Assembly: GCA_944390745.1 (NCBI GenBank)
Contig: CALXQK010000004.1
Span: 62,001 to 126,000 of the forward strand
Source of the DNA: an uncultured Duodenibacillus sp.
Lineage (GTDB): Bacteria > Pseudomonadota > Gammaproteobacteria > Burkholderiales > Burkholderiaceae_F
Direction of reading: 5' to 3'
Length of the DNA: 64,000 nucleotides
Of the stretch, positions 17,522-29,600 are shown one piece after another. Under the pieces are notes generated by a model. That model did no database searches and was not told the DNA's origin. It saw only the letters and a list, made by a program, of their open reading frames with translations. Numbering within the stretch: position 1 is the stretch's first letter; each line of letters opens with the position of its first letter. The position numbers were made by a program, and so were the translations under genes.

Positions 17522-17576
17522 TGACGACAATTCATCAACAGTCAAGTCGCAGACCTGGCTTTTACCGGAGAAACTC

Positions 17577-18371
17577 ATGAAATTTCAGCAGATTCGCAGC
17601 GCCACGAGCATCGTGACCTTCGGCGGCGTGCGCTTTCTCATCGACCCGATGCTCGCGCCCATGGGCGCCTACCCGAGTCTTCCCTATACATGCAGCACGG
17701 GGCGCGGCAACCCGGACTGCGAGCTGCCCTGCAGCCTCGAGGAGCTCTTCAAGGTCGACGCCGTGATCGTCACGCACCTGCACTACGACCATTTTGACGA
17801 GGAGGCCAGAAAGCGCCTGCCCAAAAACCTGCCGATCCTGAGCCAGTCCAATGAGGACGCCCGGGCGCTGCGCGACTGGGGATTTGAAGACGTGCGCGTG
17901 CTCAGCGACGAAGGAATCGAATTTCAGGGCGTGACGCTTTACCGCACGCCGTGCGAGCACGGCGGCTCCGACCCGGTGACGGCGGCCTATTACCGCGCAA
18001 CGGAAAACGGCGCGACCGCCTGCGGCGTTGTCCTTGACTCGCCGCTGGAGCCGGAGCGCCTTTATCTGGCAGGCGACACGGTCTACTGCGACTTTGTCAG
18101 CGAGACGATCAAAAGGTTCAGGCCGGCCGTCGTGGCGGTCAACGCCGCCGGCGCGCAGTTTCCCCTCGGGCACCCGCTCATCATGAACCAGTACGACGTT
18201 GAGATCCTGATGCGCGACTTTCCTGAGATCGTGGTGATTGCCACGCACGTGGAGGGAGTCTCGCACGCCACGGTTACGCGCAGCCTGCTTCGCGAGTTCG
18301 CCCGCGAACACAAGCTCGACAAGCTCCTGATTCCCGGCGACGGCGAGACGCTGCAGCTCTCGAAGGCCTGA
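17577..18371 (+). CDS. Metallo-beta-lactamase-fold hydrolase
   Basis: A 264-residue protein of the UlaG/metal-dependent-hydrolase branch of the superfamily. Zinc ligands are in VTHLHYDHFDEE near residue 85; further ligands are likely in CEHGG, LAGDTVY and ATHVEGVSHAT. The start at 17577 has GGAG nine bases upstream; the longer frame from 17517 begins inside the -10 element and cannot be translated from this promoter. Its control by the divergent MerR regulator suggests a stress- or metabolite-induced detoxifying enzyme, but the substrate is unknown. Confidence 0.83.
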   Translation: MKFQQIRSATSIVTFGGVRFLIDPMLAPMGAYPSLPYTCSTGRGNPDCELPCSLEELFKVDAVIVTHLHYDHFDEEARKRLPKNLPILSQSNEDARALRDWGFEDVRVLSDEGIEFQGVTLYRTPCEHGGSDPVTAAYYRATENGATACGVVLDSPLEPERLYLAGDTVYCDFVSETIKRFRPAVVAVNAAGAQFPLGHPLIMNQYDVEILMRDFPEIVVIATHVEGVSHATVTRSLLREFAREHKLDKLLIPGDGETLQLSKA

Positions 18372-18480
18372 CCGGGGTGCGGCGCCGGGCCGTCATGCCC
18401 GCCGACCGCGGCTAAAATACCGGGCCCTGCGTCTCAACAACCAGAGCCCCTGCCGCGAAGGCGCCCGCATCACCAGGATC

Positions 18481-19752
18481 ATGCGCATCCAGATTTTTCA
18501 CCAGCCTCTTGCACGCCCTGAGGGCAATGAACTTCCTCGACGCGCACTGACCTTTCTGACGGCCGCGCTGTGCCTCATCAGCTGCTTTGTCAACTCCTCG
18601 GCGCCCATTCCGATGATGGCGGTCTGGGCCCATGACCTGCATCTGACCAACGCCGACATCGCCATGACGGTGGTGGCGTACTTTGCCGGCTGCGTGGCAA
18701 CGCTGCTTTTCTTCGCACGCCTGTCCAATTTTTTCGGACGCAAGCCCGTGGTGTTCCTGTCGCTTGCGCTCGGCGCCGTCTCAAGCTTTCTCTTTGCCCA
18801 TGCGCAGGACGTGGGCACGATCGAGCTCGGCCGCTTTCTTCAGGGACTCTCGTGCGGCTTTGCCTCAAGCGCCTCCATGAGCTGGGTGGTGGACACGGCG
18901 CCTCCCGGGCGCGCCTGGCTCGGCACCGCGCTCACCTCCTCGGGCCCCAACATCGGTCTTTCCCTGGGCACGCTGCTGTCGGGCATCATCATTTCCCGGC
19001 AGCTCGTCTCAAACGTGCATCTCTTTGAGGCCGCCATCGCGCTTCTGGGCTGCTGCGCCGTGCTGGTCGTCTTCTGCACGGAAACCATCCGCATGGGAAC
19101 CGAGCCCCTGGGGCAGGTTCTGATTCCCAAGATCGCCATTCCGCGGCGCCTGCTGCGAATCTTCTTCATCAGCGCGGCGGGCTTCATCGGCACCTGGGGC
19201 ATGGGAAGCTTCTTTCAGGGCTTTGCCGCCCGAGTCTCGTCGCTCGTCTTCGGAGAGTCGAGCGCCTTTCTTGCGGCCGCAGCCTATCTGTGCCTCATTC
19301 TTCCCAACGCCGCCGCTGGTCTTCTTGCCGGACGGTTCAGGGCCTCGCTCGTCGCGCCTGCGGTGATCACGCTTTTTCTCGTCTCGGGATGCACGGTCTT
19401 TGCCGCCATGCACTATGAATCGGCCTGGCTCTTCATCGTCGCCGTGGCCCTTTGCGGAGCCGCCGGCGGCAGCTACTGCTCGGCCGGACTCAAGCTGCTG
19501 CTTGCCGACGCCACGCTCAAGGAGCGCGCGGGATCCATCTCCGCGCTCTACTTCTCGGCCTACGTCGGCTCGGCCGCTCCCAACTTCGTCGTCGGCACGC
19601 TGGCCTCGGGCGCTGACATGGATGCCATCAGCTGGGGCTACATCGCGTGGATCGCGGCAACCTGGGTGCTCGTCATGGGCGCCATCGCGCTGGTGCGGCG
19701 CCGCCCGAGCCCGGCCGAGGCCCTGCGCTTCGGACCAGGCGCATCCGTTTGA
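18481..19752 (+). CDS. MFS transporter
   Basis: A 423-residue protein with about twelve hydrophobic helices. The loop between helices 2 and 3 reads FARLSNFFGRKPVVFLSLAL, matching the MFS GxLaDrxGrkxxl motif, and helix 4 contains ELGRFLQGLSCGFASSASMSWV, close to drug:proton antiporters. Substrate cannot be predicted. The start ATG at 18481 lacks a strong ribosome site; alternative internal starts exist but would cut into the N-terminal cytoplasmic segment only. It converges on gltD. Confidence 0.83.
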   Translation: MRIQIFHQPLARPEGNELPRRALTFLTAALCLISCFVNSSAPIPMMAVWAHDLHLTNADIAMTVVAYFAGCVATLLFFARLSNFFGRKPVVFLSLALGAVSSFLFAHAQDVGTIELGRFLQGLSCGFASSASMSWVVDTAPPGRAWLGTALTSSGPNIGLSLGTLLSGIIISRQLVSNVHLFEAAIALLGCCAVLVVFCTETIRMGTEPLGQVLIPKIAIPRRLLRIFFISAAGFIGTWGMGSFFQGFAARVSSLVFGESSAFLAAAAYLCLILPNAAAGLLAGRFRASLVAPAVITLFLVSGCTVFAAMHYESAWLFIVAVALCGAAGGSYCSAGLKLLLADATLKERAGSISALYFSAYVGSAAPNFVVGTLASGADMDAISWGYIAWIAATWVLVMGAIALVRRRPSPAEALRFGPGASV

Positions 19753-19822
19753 ACGGCTCCTGAAATGGCGACGGCCGCCGCGCCCCCTTTCAAGGGCGCC
19801 GCGGCCGCCTTCCTGCGAATCC

Positions 19823-19844
19823 CGCCGGCCGCGCAAGGCCGGCG
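19823..19844. other. GC-rich hairpin between convergent genes
   Basis: A perfect 8-base stem (CGCCGGCC / GGCCGGCG) with loop GCGCAA lies between the convergent MFS and gltD genes. No T-run follows on either strand, so it is at best a weak terminator. Confidence 0.3.
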
Positions 19845-19852
19845 TTCGGCGA

Positions 19853-21364
19853 TCAGAGCCGGTATTCGGGCAGATCGCTTTCTCCCATGAGGTAGAGATC
19901 CACCGCACGGGCACAGCGCCGTCCCTCGCTCATTGCGCGCACCACGAGCGACTGGCCGCTTCGGGCGTCGCCACAGGCAAAGACCCCTGCAGCCGAGGTG
20001 GCAAAGGGGCTTGCGCTGTTTTCCAGGCCGGCCGCGGCATTTCCCCGCGCGTCGTGCGCAACGCCGAACGCATCGAGCACCGCGCGCGAGGTCTCCAGAA
20101 AGCCCATGGCGATGAAGACGCGCTGCACGGGGATCTCAAAGCCCGAGTCCGGCACCTCCTCAAATCCGCGGCGCCCGGTGGCGGGATCGATTTTCGTCTT
20201 GAGCTTGACGCACTTCAGGGCGCGCACCTCGCCCTTGTCGTTGAGAAGAATCTCCTTGGTGGCGGTGTTCCAGAGCCGCTCGCAGCCCTCCTCCTGAGAG
20301 CTTGAGGTGCGCAGCTTGCGCGGCCAGTCCGGCCAGGTCGCGTCCTTGTCCTCCTTTTCCGGAGGGCAGTCGCTGATGTCGATCTGGTAGATCTTTCCCG
20401 CCCCCTGGCGGCGGGCAATGCCGACGCAGTCGCTGCCCGTGTCGCCGCCGCCGATGATGGCCACGTCGCAGCCCTTGGCGGAGACGGGGGCGGTCTTGAG
20501 CTCTCCGGACACCACCCGGTTCTTGCCCTGCAGCAGCTCAAGCGCAAAGTAGGCGCCCTTGCCCTCGCGCCCCTTCACCTTCAGGTCGCGCGGCGTTTCC
20601 GCACCGCAGGCAAGCACCACGGCGTCAAAGTCGCGCAGAACCTTCGCCGCGCTCTCCACGCGCGAGGCATCGCTGTGCACGCCCTGCGGAAACTCCTTTG
20701 CCCCGACAGCCGTCGAAACCTTGAAGACGACGCCCTCGGCCTTCATCTGCTCGATGCGCCGGTCAACGAGATCCTTGGGAAGCTTGAAGTCGGGAATGCC
20801 GTAGCGCAGCAAGCCGCCCGCGCGGGCGTTCTTTTCAAAGACGGTCACCTTGTGGCCGACCCGCGCAAGCTGCTGCGCGCAGGCCAGACCTGCGGGCCCC
20901 GAGCCCACCACCGCCACGCGCTTTCCCGTGTGCACGGCCGCGGCAAGAGGCTTCACCCAGCCTGAAAGCCAGGCGCGGTCAATGATGGCCCGCTCGATCG
21001 TCTTGATGCCGACGGCGGCGTCCTCAATGTAGTACTGCGTGCAGCCCGCCTCGCAGATGGCCGGGCAGACGCGGCTGGTGAACTCCGGAAAGTTGCTCGT
21101 GGCATTGAGGCACTCCCAGGCCGAGCGCCACTTGCCGTCGCGCACGAGGCGATTGAAGTCCACAGGCCGGTTGTGCAGCGGGCAGCTCGAGGAGCAGTAG
21201 GGCGTGCCGCAGTGCAGACAGCGCATGGCCTGCATGTGCACCTGCTCATCGGTCAGGGCGATCGTAAAGTCGTTGAAGTGCTTGATGCGCTCCTCGACGC
21301 TTTGATGGCCGAATTCAATGCGCTGCAGGCGGGCCGGCGCACCGTTTTGCTTTTTATTTTCCAT
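19853..21364 (-). CDS. gltD: Glutamate synthase small subunit
   Basis: GltD supplies electrons from NADPH to the large subunit GltB. The 503-residue protein has N-terminal iron-sulfur cysteines (CLHCGTPYCSSSCPLHN and ICEAGC), an FAD-binding GSGPAGLACAQQLARVGH and an NADPH-binding GGGDTGSDC. I chose the ATG at 21364 (MENKKQNGAP) because it has GGAG upstream and avoids overlap with gltB, whose stop is 19 bases away; the frame is open 13 codons further. Forms an operon with gltB. Confidence 0.95.
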   Translation of the reverse strand: MENKKQNGAPARLQRIEFGHQSVEERIKHFNDFTIALTDEQVHMQAMRCLHCGTPYCSSSCPLHNRPVDFNRLVRDGKWRSAWECLNATSNFPEFTSRVCPAICEAGCTQYYIEDAAVGIKTIERAIIDRAWLSGWVKPLAAAVHTGKRVAVVGSGPAGLACAQQLARVGHKVTVFEKNARAGGLLRYGIPDFKLPKDLVDRRIEQMKAEGVVFKVSTAVGAKEFPQGVHSDASRVESAAKVLRDFDAVVLACGAETPRDLKVKGREGKGAYFALELLQGKNRVVSGELKTAPVSAKGCDVAIIGGGDTGSDCVGIARRQGAGKIYQIDISDCPPEKEDKDATWPDWPRKLRTSSSQEEGCERLWNTATKEILLNDKGEVRALKCVKLKTKIDPATGRRGFEEVPDSGFEIPVQRVFIAMGFLETSRAVLDAFGVAHDARGNAAAGLENSASPFATSAAGVFACGDARSGQSLVVRAMSEGRRCARAVDLYLMGESDLPEYRL

Positions 21365-21383
21365 GTCGTGCTTCTCCACTTTC

Positions 21384-24300
21384 TTATGCGCCGGCCTTGG
21401 CAAGCAGGGCCTGTTTGTACTGCAGGGGCATGACCTTCACGAACCGGGCGCGTGAGCTCGACCAGTGCTCGAGAAGCGCGTCGGCAAGGCGCGAGCCCGT
21501 CAGCCTGGCATGCCGCGTGATGAGCTCCTTCAGCAGCTCCTCGTCAGTCCTGCCCATGTGCCAGGTGCGGGGATCGCTCGTGCGCCGCTGCTCGTCGCTG
21601 CCCACAACCCGCTCAAGGCTCACCATCGAGGTGTTGCAGTTCGCCTCAAAGTCGCCGTCGGCGTCAAAGACGAAGGCCACGCCGCCCGACATGCCCGAGG
21701 CAAAGTTGCGGCCCGTGCGGCCGAGCACCACCACGGTACCTCCCGTCATGTACTCGCAGCCGTGGTCGCCCGTGCCCTCGACGACGGCGCTTGCGCCCGA
21801 GAGGCGCACGGCAAAGCGCTCGCCCACCACGCCGTTGAAGTACGCCTCGCCGCTGGTGGCGCCGTAAAGCGTCGTATTGCCCGCGATGATGTTTTCCTCG
21901 GGCTTTCCATGGAAGTCCTCGCTTGCGCGCACAATGATGCGTCCGCCCGAGAGACCCTTTCCGACATAGTCGTTGGCGTCGCCCTCAAGCTCGAGCGTCA
22001 TGCCGGGCATCGCAAAGGCGCCGAAGGACTGCCCCGCCGTGCCCTTGAAGAACAGGTGGATGGTGTCGTCGGGCAGTCCGCGGGCGCCGTGGTGCACCGC
22101 CACGGCGTGCGCAATCTGCGTGCCCACCGTGCGGTTGACGTTGGAAATGGACTGCGTCAGGCGCACCTTGCGTCCTGCGGCGACGTCCTCGCCGATGCGC
22201 GCCAGAAGCTGCGCATCCAGACTCTTTTCCAGACCGTGGTCCTGCGTGCTGCTGTGGCGCATCTGCGCGGCCTGCGCCGCCGGGTGCCAGAGCACGCGGG
22301 AGAGATCCACCCCGCGGGCCTTCCAGTTGTCGATGTCGGTGCGCTCGGCAAGAAGCTCGCTTCTTCCGATGAGATCCTCAAAGCGCCGGATGCCCAGGCT
22401 TGCCATGATCTCGCGCACCTCCTCGGCAACGAAGAAGAAGTAGTTCACGACGCTCGAGGGCTTGCCCTTGAAGCGCTTTCTCAGAACCGGATCCTGCGTG
22501 GCGATGCCCACCGGGCAGGTATTGAGGTGGCACTGGCGCATCATCAGGCAGCCCTCGACCACCAGGGGAGCCGTGGCAAATCCGAACTCGTCGGCGCCCA
22601 GCAGCGCGCCGATCACCACGTCGCGGCCGGTCTTGATCTGTCCGTCGACCTGAAGCACCACGCGCTCGCGCAGATTGTTCAGAACGAGCGTCTGCTGGGT
22701 TTCCGAAAGCCCCAGCTCCCAGCTGCTGCCGGCGTGCTTGACCGAGGAAACCGGGCTGGCGCCCGTGCCGCCGTCATGTCCGGCGATCACGATGTGGTCG
22801 GCCTTGGCCTTGGCCACGCCCGCGGCCACCGTGCCCACGCCGGTTTCGCTCACGAGCTTGACGGAGATGTCGGCGCCCGAGTTGGCGTTCTTCAGATCGT
22901 GGATGAGCTGCGCGAGGTCCTCGATCGAGTAGATGTCGTGGTGCGGAGGCGGCGAAATCAGCCCCACGCCCGGAACGGAGCAGCGCAGCTCGGCGATGTA
23001 CTCGGTCACCTTGTGTCCGGGCAGCTGGCCGCCTTCTCCAGGCTTGGCGCCCTGGGCCATCTTGATCTGGACCTGGTCGGCGCTGGCAAGGTACTGTTCG
23101 GTGACGCCGAAGCGGCCGCTTGCCACCTGCTTGATGCGGCTTCGCAGACTGTCGCCCTCCTCGAGCTCGATGCGCGCCACGATGCGGCCCTTGCCGAGAA
23201 TGTCGGCCACGGTCATTCCCTTCTTGACGGGCGAGCGGCCCGTGCGCAGCTCCTCCTCGTAGCGGCGCGGATCCTCACCGCCCTCGCCCGTATTGGACTT
23301 GCCGCCGATGCGGTTCATCGCCACGGCAAGCGTGGCGTGCGCCTCGGCCGAGATCGAGCCCATGCTCATGGCGCCCGTGGCAAAGCGGCGCACGATCTCG
23401 CGGGCCGGTTCAACCTCCTCGATGGGCACCGGCGTGCAGTCCTCGGTCCTGAAGCGCAGCAGTCCGCGCAGCGTCATCTGGCGGCGGCTCTGGTCGTTGA
23501 TGATCTGGGCGTATTCCTTGTAGGTCTGGTAGTTCTTCTGCCGGGCGGCGCGCTGCAGCTTCACAATCGCCTCGGGCGTCCACATGTGCTCCTCGCCGTC
23601 GGCACGCCAGGCATATTCGCCCCCCGTGGGAAGCTCGCCGCCGGGCACGCGGCGCGGCGCATAGGCGGCGCGGTGCCGCTCGACGGCCTCCTGCATGACC
23701 TCAAAGAGCCCGATGCCCTCGATCTTGCTCGACGTGCCGTGGAAGTACTGCTCGACGAAGTCGCTTCTAAGTCCGATTGCCTCGAAGATGCGGGCTCCGC
23801 GGTAGCTCATGATGGTGCAGATGCCCATCTTGGCCATCACCTTGGTGAGTCCCTTGCCGATCGCCTTGACGTAGTGCGCCACGCCGTCCTCGGGCGAAAG
23901 ACCGTTGAGCGGAGCAAGCCTGCGGATGAGCGCCAGGCTCAGGTACGGATGCACCGCCTCGGCGCCGTAGCCCATCAGCAGCGCAAAGTCGTGCGTCTCA
24001 AACACCGAGCCCGAGTGCACCACCAGGCCGGCGTTGGTGCGCAGCCCCTCGCGAATCAGGTGCTGGTGCAGGGCGCTCACGGCCAGAAGCACGGGAACGG
24101 CCACGCGGTCGCGGCCGACCTTCTCGTCGCTCACAATGAGAATGTTGTAGCCCTCGCCGATGGCGTCCACGGCCTGCGCGCACAGGCTTGCCAGATGCGC
24201 CTCGACGCCGTCCCGCCCCCAGGAGGCCGGGTAGGTGATGTCGATTTCAAAGCTGCGGAACTTTCCGGCAGTGTGCTTGTCGATGGCGCGCAGCTTGGCC

Positions 24301-26060
24301 ATGTCCTTTTCGACGAGCACGGGCTGCAGGATCTCAATTCGCCGCGGGGGATTGACGTTGTTGATGTCAAGCAGGTTGGGCTTGGGGCCGATAAAGCTCA
24401 CCAGGCTTGTCACGAGCTCCTCGCGGATCGGATCGATCGGCGGGTTGGTGACCTGGGCAAACAGCTGCTTGAAGTATGAAAAAAACGACTTGTTGCGTTT
24501 CGAAAGAACGGGCAGCGCCGAGTCGTTCCCCATCGATCCCGTGGGCTCGGCGCCCTTGACCGCCATGGGCATGAGAATGACGTCGACATCCTCCTGCGTC
24601 ATGCCGAAGACGCGCTCGAGCTCCTGCAGGCGGTCCTCTGAAAAGGCGGTCGCGGCCATTTCCTCGGGCTCGGGGTCCTTGAGGTCGGCCAGACGCAGGT
24701 TGAGGCGCTCGACCCACTCGCGGTAGGGCTTGTCGAGCGTGACCTGGTTCTTGATCTCCTCGTCGTCGATGATGCGCCCCTGCACGGTGTCGATCAAGAG
24801 CATCTTTCCGGGCTCTATGCGCCACTTGCGGCGGATGCGGCTGTCAGCAATGGGCAGCACGCCCACCTCGGAGGCAAGCACCACCGTGTCGTCATCGGTC
24901 TCAACATAACGCGCCGGGCGCAGGCCGTTGCGATCGAGCATGGCGCCGATCTGAACGCCGTTGGTAAAGACGATGGCCGCGGGACCGTCCCAGGCCTCCA
25001 TCATCGGCGCGTGATAGGCGTAGAAGGCCTGCCGGTCGGCGTCCATCGTCGTGGACCGCTCCCAGGCCTCGGGAACAAGCATCATCATGGCCTGCGGAAG
25101 CGAATAGCCGGCCATGACGAGCAGCTCGACGGCGTTGTCAAGGCTTGCGGTGTCCGACTGCCCCTCGTAGATCAACGGCACGAGCTTTTTGACGTCCTCG
25201 CCGAGAACCGCCGACTTCCAGACGTTTTCCCGTGCGCAGATCCAGTTGTAGTTGCCCTTGACGGTGTTGATCTCGCCGTTGTGGGCAATGTATCGATAGG
25301 GGTGCGCCAGGGCCCAGGCCGGGAACGTGTTGGTCGAAAAGCGCTGGTGCACGACGGCGATGGCGCTCTTGCAGGCCGGATTCTGCAGGTCGCGGTAGTA
25401 GCGGCCGACCTGGTCGGCCAGCAGCAGCCCCTTGTAGACCACCGTCCGGGTGCTCATCGAGGGGACGAAGTACTCAGAACCGTGCTTGAGGTTGAGCGAC
25501 TTGATGCGGTGCGAGGAGCTCTTGCGAATCACATAGAGCTTGCGCTCGAGGGCGTCCTGCACCATCACATCGGGACCGCGGCCGATGAAGATCTGGCGAA
25601 TCACGGGCTCGGAGGCGCGCACCGTGGGGCTCATCTGCATCGCGGCATCAACCGGGACGTCGCGCCAGCCGAGGACCTGCTGGCCCTCCTTCTTCACCAT
25701 GCGCTCGAGCTCCTGCTCGCAGGCCTCGCGCGAGGCAGGCTCGCGCGGCAGAAAGATCATACCCACGCCGTAGTCCCCCGGAGCGGGCAGCACCACGCCC
25801 TGGCGCGCCATTTCCTCGCGGTAGAAGCTGTCGGGGATCTGGATGAGAATGCCTGCGCCGTCGCCGCAGAGCGGATCCGCTCCGACGGCGCCGCGATGAT
25901 CGAGGTTGTGCAGGATCAAAAGCGCATCCTCAATCACCTTGTGTGAAACCTTGCCCTTGATGTTGGCGACAAAGCCCACGCCGCAGGCGTCGCGCTCGGC
26001 TTCGGGACGATAAAGCCCTCGTGCGGCAGCCTCCTGCCGCATGGCTTGCGAACTTGCCAT
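21384..26060 (-). CDS. gltB: Glutamate synthase large subunit
   Basis: GltB transfers the amide nitrogen of glutamine to 2-oxoglutarate. The 1558-residue protein starts with a 25-residue propeptide; the catalytic N-terminal cysteine is Cys26 in [14 protein letters not shown]. The central and FMN domains follow ([30 protein letters not shown]), the 3Fe-4S cysteines in [15 protein letters not shown], and the C-terminal beta-helix domain with GGDHGCEYM-type repeats. The ATG at 26060 has GGGAG upstream; the frame runs open to 26600 but that extension is not family-like. Upstream lies a 626-base gap to the divergent oxidoreductase gene. Confidence 0.96.
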   Translation of the reverse strand: MASSQAMRQEAAARGLYRPEAERDACGVGFVANIKGKVSHKVIEDALLILHNLDHRGAVGADPLCGDGAGILIQIPDSFYREEMARQGVVLPAPGDYGVGMIFLPREPASREACEQELERMVKKEGQQVLGWRDVPVDAAMQMSPTVRASEPVIRQIFIGRGPDVMVQDALERKLYVIRKSSSHRIKSLNLKHGSEYFVPSMSTRTVVYKGLLLADQVGRYYRDLQNPACKSAIAVVHQRFSTNTFPAWALAHPYRYIAHNGEINTVKGNYNWICARENVWKSAVLGEDVKKLVPLIYEGQSDTASLDNAVELLVMAGYSLPQAMMMLVPEAWERSTTMDADRQAFYAYHAPMMEAWDGPAAIVFTNGVQIGAMLDRNGLRPARYVETDDDTVVLASEVGVLPIADSRIRRKWRIEPGKMLLIDTVQGRIIDDEEIKNQVTLDKPYREWVERLNLRLADLKDPEPEEMAATAFSEDRLQELERVFGMTQEDVDVILMPMAVKGAEPTGSMGNDSALPVLSKRNKSFFSYFKQLFAQVTNPPIDPIREELVTSLVSFIGPKPNLLDINNVNPPRRIEILQPVLVEKDMAKLRAIDKHTAGKFRSFEIDITYPASWGRDGVEAHLASLCAQAVDAIGEGYNILIVSDEKVGRDRVAVPVLLAVSALHQHLIREGLRTNAGLVVHSGSVFETHDFALLMGYGAEAVHPYLSLALIRRLAPLNGLSPEDGVAHYVKAIGKGLTKVMAKMGICTIMSYRGARIFEAIGLRSDFVEQYFHGTSSKIEGIGLFEVMQEAVERHRAAYAPRRVPGGELPTGGEYAWRADGEEHMWTPEAIVKLQRAARQKNYQTYKEYAQIINDQSRRQMTLRGLLRFRTEDCTPVPIEEVEPAREIVRRFATGAMSMGSISAEAHATLAVAMNRIGGKSNTGEGGEDPRRYEEELRTGRSPVKKGMTVADILGKGRIVARIELEEGDSLRSRIKQVASGRFGVTEQYLASADQVQIKMAQGAKPGEGGQLPGHKVTEYIAELRCSVPGVGLISPPPHHDIYSIEDLAQLIHDLKNANSGADISVKLVSETGVGTVAAGVAKAKADHIVIAGHDGGTGASPVSSVKHAGSSWELGLSETQQTLVLNNLRERVVLQVDGQIKTGRDVVIGALLGADEFGFATAPLVVEGCLMMRQCHLNTCPVGIATQDPVLRKRFKGKPSSVVNYFFFVAEEVREIMASLGIRRFEDLIGRSELLAERTDIDNWKARGVDLSRVLWHPAAQAAQMRHSSTQDHGLEKSLDAQLLARIGEDVAAGRKVRLTQSISNVNRTVGTQIAHAVAVHHGARGLPDDTIHLFFKGTAGQSFGAFAMPGMTLELEGDANDYVGKGLSGGRIIVRASEDFHGKPEENIIAGNTTLYGATSGEAYFNGVVGERFAVRLSGASAVVEGTGDHGCEYMTGGTVVVLGRTGRNFASGMSGGVAFVFDADGDFEANCNTSMVSLERVVGSDEQRRTSDPRTWHMGRTDEELLKELITRHARLTGSRLADALLEHWSSSRARFVKVMPLQYKQALLAKAGA

Positions 26061-26686
26061 GACGTTGTGTCTCCCTATGTGTGTTGCCGGCCCGGACGGC
26101 GCCGGGCTTTTCTTCTGTTGACGGCGCGCACGACGAATCATTCCAAGACGCCTGCCTGCATCGCGCCCCTGCCGCCGTATTGTTTTTTTTCTGCGCCTGG
26201 AATTTTTTACGGGGAGCGTGCAGGACTTCTGGAGAAAGGTTCGTGCGTCGCGAGTCTGATAATCTATCGGACAACACCGCAAATCAATGCCCGCAGAACG
26301 CCGCATCCCTCTGTTTGCCGGCACTAATTGCAAAACAAATGATTTATCCCAAATCAGGTATGGGTTTTGCCTTAGCCGTCCCTCCTGCCCTTTGCTCCTT
26401 TTCACCGCGCCCTGACGAACCTCCCCCGCAGATTCCTTGAGGACCGCGCAGCGGCGCTTATCCAAAACAGATGGGCGACTAGGGAAACCACTGATTTTCA
26501 ATGCGCAATTCGATGCTCCTCGCTCAACGATTTGCGCCCGCGATTTGATAGATTGTCCGCCATCGCCTTCGCCTAGACACCGCGCGCGCACGACATTCAC
26601 GCCCGCACTGGCGAACCTCCCCTCTAGAAGACTGCCGCGCCGTCACGGCAAGGCAGACAAAGCAAACCTCTTGCCGAGACCCGTTC
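26061..26686. other. Long divergent intergenic region, no gene seen
   Basis: 626 bases between gltB and the large FAD oxidoreductase. It must hold both promoters. I see no tRNA, no convincing small gene and no terminator. A short direct repeat occurs twice (CGAACCTCCCC at 26415-26425 and 26618-26628), each in a similar sequence context; its meaning is unknown. The middle (about 26320-26360) is noticeably AT-richer than the rest. Confidence 0.6.
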
Positions 26687-29600
26687 ATGACGAGCTTGCA
26701 GACCCAGAATGGCGCCCAGGGCGCCGTGCAGAATCACCCCGATTTCGAACAGCAGGCGGCCGCATCCGCACGCATCAGGGAAATCCCTTACAACTACACC
26801 TCCTACTCTGATCGCGAAATCGTCATCCGGCTGCTCGGCGAAAAGGCCTGGCAGCTTCTGAATGAGCTGAGCGGCGAGCGCCGCACGGGACGCAGCTCGC
26901 GCATGCTCTACGAGGTTCTGGGCGACATCTGGGTTGTCTACCGCAATCCGTATCTTCAGGAGGACCTGCTCGAAAACCTCGAGCGCAGAAAGCTGCTTCT
27001 TGAGGCGCTCGAGCACCGCATCAAGGAAATCGACAAGCGCCGCGACCCCGGGCATCCTGAGCGCGACGCCAAGGTGGTGCAGCTCATCAGCATGGCCTAC
27101 AAGGCCGTGCGCAAGTTTGAAACGAGCTTTGCGCGCATCAAGGCGCTTCGTGCCAGAATCCTCAAGGCGCTCAAGCACTGCACGCGCGAGGACAACATCC
27201 GCTTTGATCCCTTCATGCGCTCGGCGCACGTCACCGATGCCACCGACCTGCGCATCGAGTATCCGTGCGTGGTCATCACCCCCGAGCGAGAGTCCGAGAT
27301 CCCGGCTCTGGTGCGCGCCTGCGTTGCGCTCGGCCTTGTGATCATTCCGCGCGGCGGCGGCACGGGCTACACGGGCGGCGCCGTTCCCATGAGCGAAATG
27401 ACGGCGGTGATCAACACCGAAAAGCTCGACCACATCGGCAGGCCCTACCAGACCGAGCTGCCCGGCGTCGAGGGCCGCGTGCCGGTGATTCACACGGGGT
27501 CTGGCGCCGTGACGCGCCGCGTCTCAGAGGCCGCCGCAGCCCAGGGGCTCGTCTTTTCCGTTGACCCGGCCAGCGCCGACAGCTCCACGGTCGGCGGAAA
27601 CATCGCCGAAAACTCCGGAGGCAAGAAGGCCGTTCTCTGGGGAACGGCCGTCGACAACCTGGTGAGCTACCGCATGGTCAACGCCGAGGGCAACTGGCTT
27701 GAGGTCGAGCGCCTCAACCACAACCTTGGGAAAATCCACAAGCAGCAGACCGTCTCCTGGAAAATCACCCTCAAGGACGGCGCCAACCCCGATCCGGCAA
27801 GCGCCCGCGTGCTTGAGTCCCATGTGCTCAGCATGGAGGGATCCATCTTCCGCAAGAAGGGCCTAGGAAAGGACGTCACCAACAAGTTCCTGGGAGGTCT
27901 GCCCGCCGTGCAGAAGGAGGGCACCGACGGTCTGGTGACCTCGGCCACCTGGCTGCTGCACAAGATGCCGCAGCACACCCGGACCGTGTGTCTTGAGTTC
28001 TTCGGCGCGGCCAATCTTGCGGGACCGGCCATCGTGCAGATCACGCGCTTTCTCGACACCCATCCCGAAGGCTGCCTTCTTGCCGGTCTCGAGCATCTCG
28101 ACGACCGCTACCTGCGCGCGGTGAACTATCCCGTCAAGAGCGAGCGCGAGGACTATCCGAAGATGGTTCTTGTCGGCGACATCGTCTCCGACGACGAGGC
28201 CGCCCTTGAGGCTGTGACGCAGAAGGTGGTCGAGATCTGCCGCAGCCTGTCCGACTGCGAGGGATTCATCGCCCGCACCGACGAGGAGCGCTTCCGCTTC
28301 TGGCACGAGAGAAGCCGCACGGCAGCCATCAGCGCGCACACCAACGCCTTCAAGCTCAATGAGGACGTGGTGATTCCCCTTGAGAGAATCGGCGACTACA
28401 CGCTTGCCTGCGAGCGCTTCAACATCGGCTGCTCGATTGAAAACAAGATTGCCATGGTCGATGCGGTGCTTGAGTATCTTTCCGGATACATCTCCCTTGG
28501 CAAGCCCACGATGACTGCAGGCGTTGCCAAGGAGACGCTGCTTGCCGACTCGGTTCCCGCAGCCCGGCGCGTGCTGCAGTCCGTGCGCGCGCGCTGGGAC
28601 TACGTGCTCACGCACCTCGACGAGCCGCTTGCCGATGCCGCAAGGGCGCTGCAGGCGCTCGGCCTTGCACTGCCCGAGTCGATCGCTGGCCGCTACGCCG
28701 GCGCCACGCTCTTTGAACCCGTCTACGACCGGGTGCTGCGCATCTCCTGGAAAAAGGAGGTCCGCAGCGAGCTTTTCCGCATCTTCTCGGGCGACGTCTT
28801 TGAAAAAGTGCGCGCGGAAATCGACGCCATCCACAACCGCGTGCTGCGCGGACGCGTCTTCATTGCGCTGCACATGCACGCAGGCGACGGCAACGTGCAC
28901 ACCAACATTCCGCTCAACTCCGACAACTACGCCATGGTGCAGAAGGGCGTGCAGGCCGTCGAGATGGTGATGCGAACCGCCGTGCGCCTCGGCGGAGCCA
29001 TCAGCGGAGAGCACGGCATTGGCCTGACAAAGATCCGCTTTCTCGACAAGTCGCTTCTTGAGGACTACAGGGCCTACGTGCACCGCGTCGACCCCGCGCG
29101 CGTGTTCAACCGCGGAAAGCTCGAGGCCGACATCAATCTGCAGCGCGTCTACACGCCGAGCTTCAATCTGCTTGGAAGCGAATCGCTCATCATGCAGCAG
29201 ACGCAGCTCAAGGCAATCAGCGACGCCATCAAGAACTGCCTGCGCTGCGGAAAGTGCAAGTCGAAGTGCTCGACGCACGTCCCGAGGGCAAGCCTTCTGT
29301 ATTCGCCCCGCAACAAGATCATCGCCACGAGCCTGCTGATCGAGTCGATTCTCTACGAAAGCCAGACCCGGCGCGGACTCTCGAAGAGGCATCTCAAGGC
29401 CTTCGAGGACCTCGGAGACCACTGCACGCTGTGCATGAAGTGCCTCAACCCCTGCCCGGTGAAGATCAACTTCGGCGAAGTGACCATCCTGATCCGCAAC
29501 TTCCTCGACCGCATGGGATGCCGCGGGGCGCCGCTGGCCAAGACGGCCGGCATGAAGTTTCTTGAGATCACCAACAACCGCGGCGTTGAGATTGCGCGCA

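Noticed and set aside
21465-24479. 1004-codon open frame on the plus strand
   Set aside because: Shadow of gltB, low-complexity translation without recognisable motifs.
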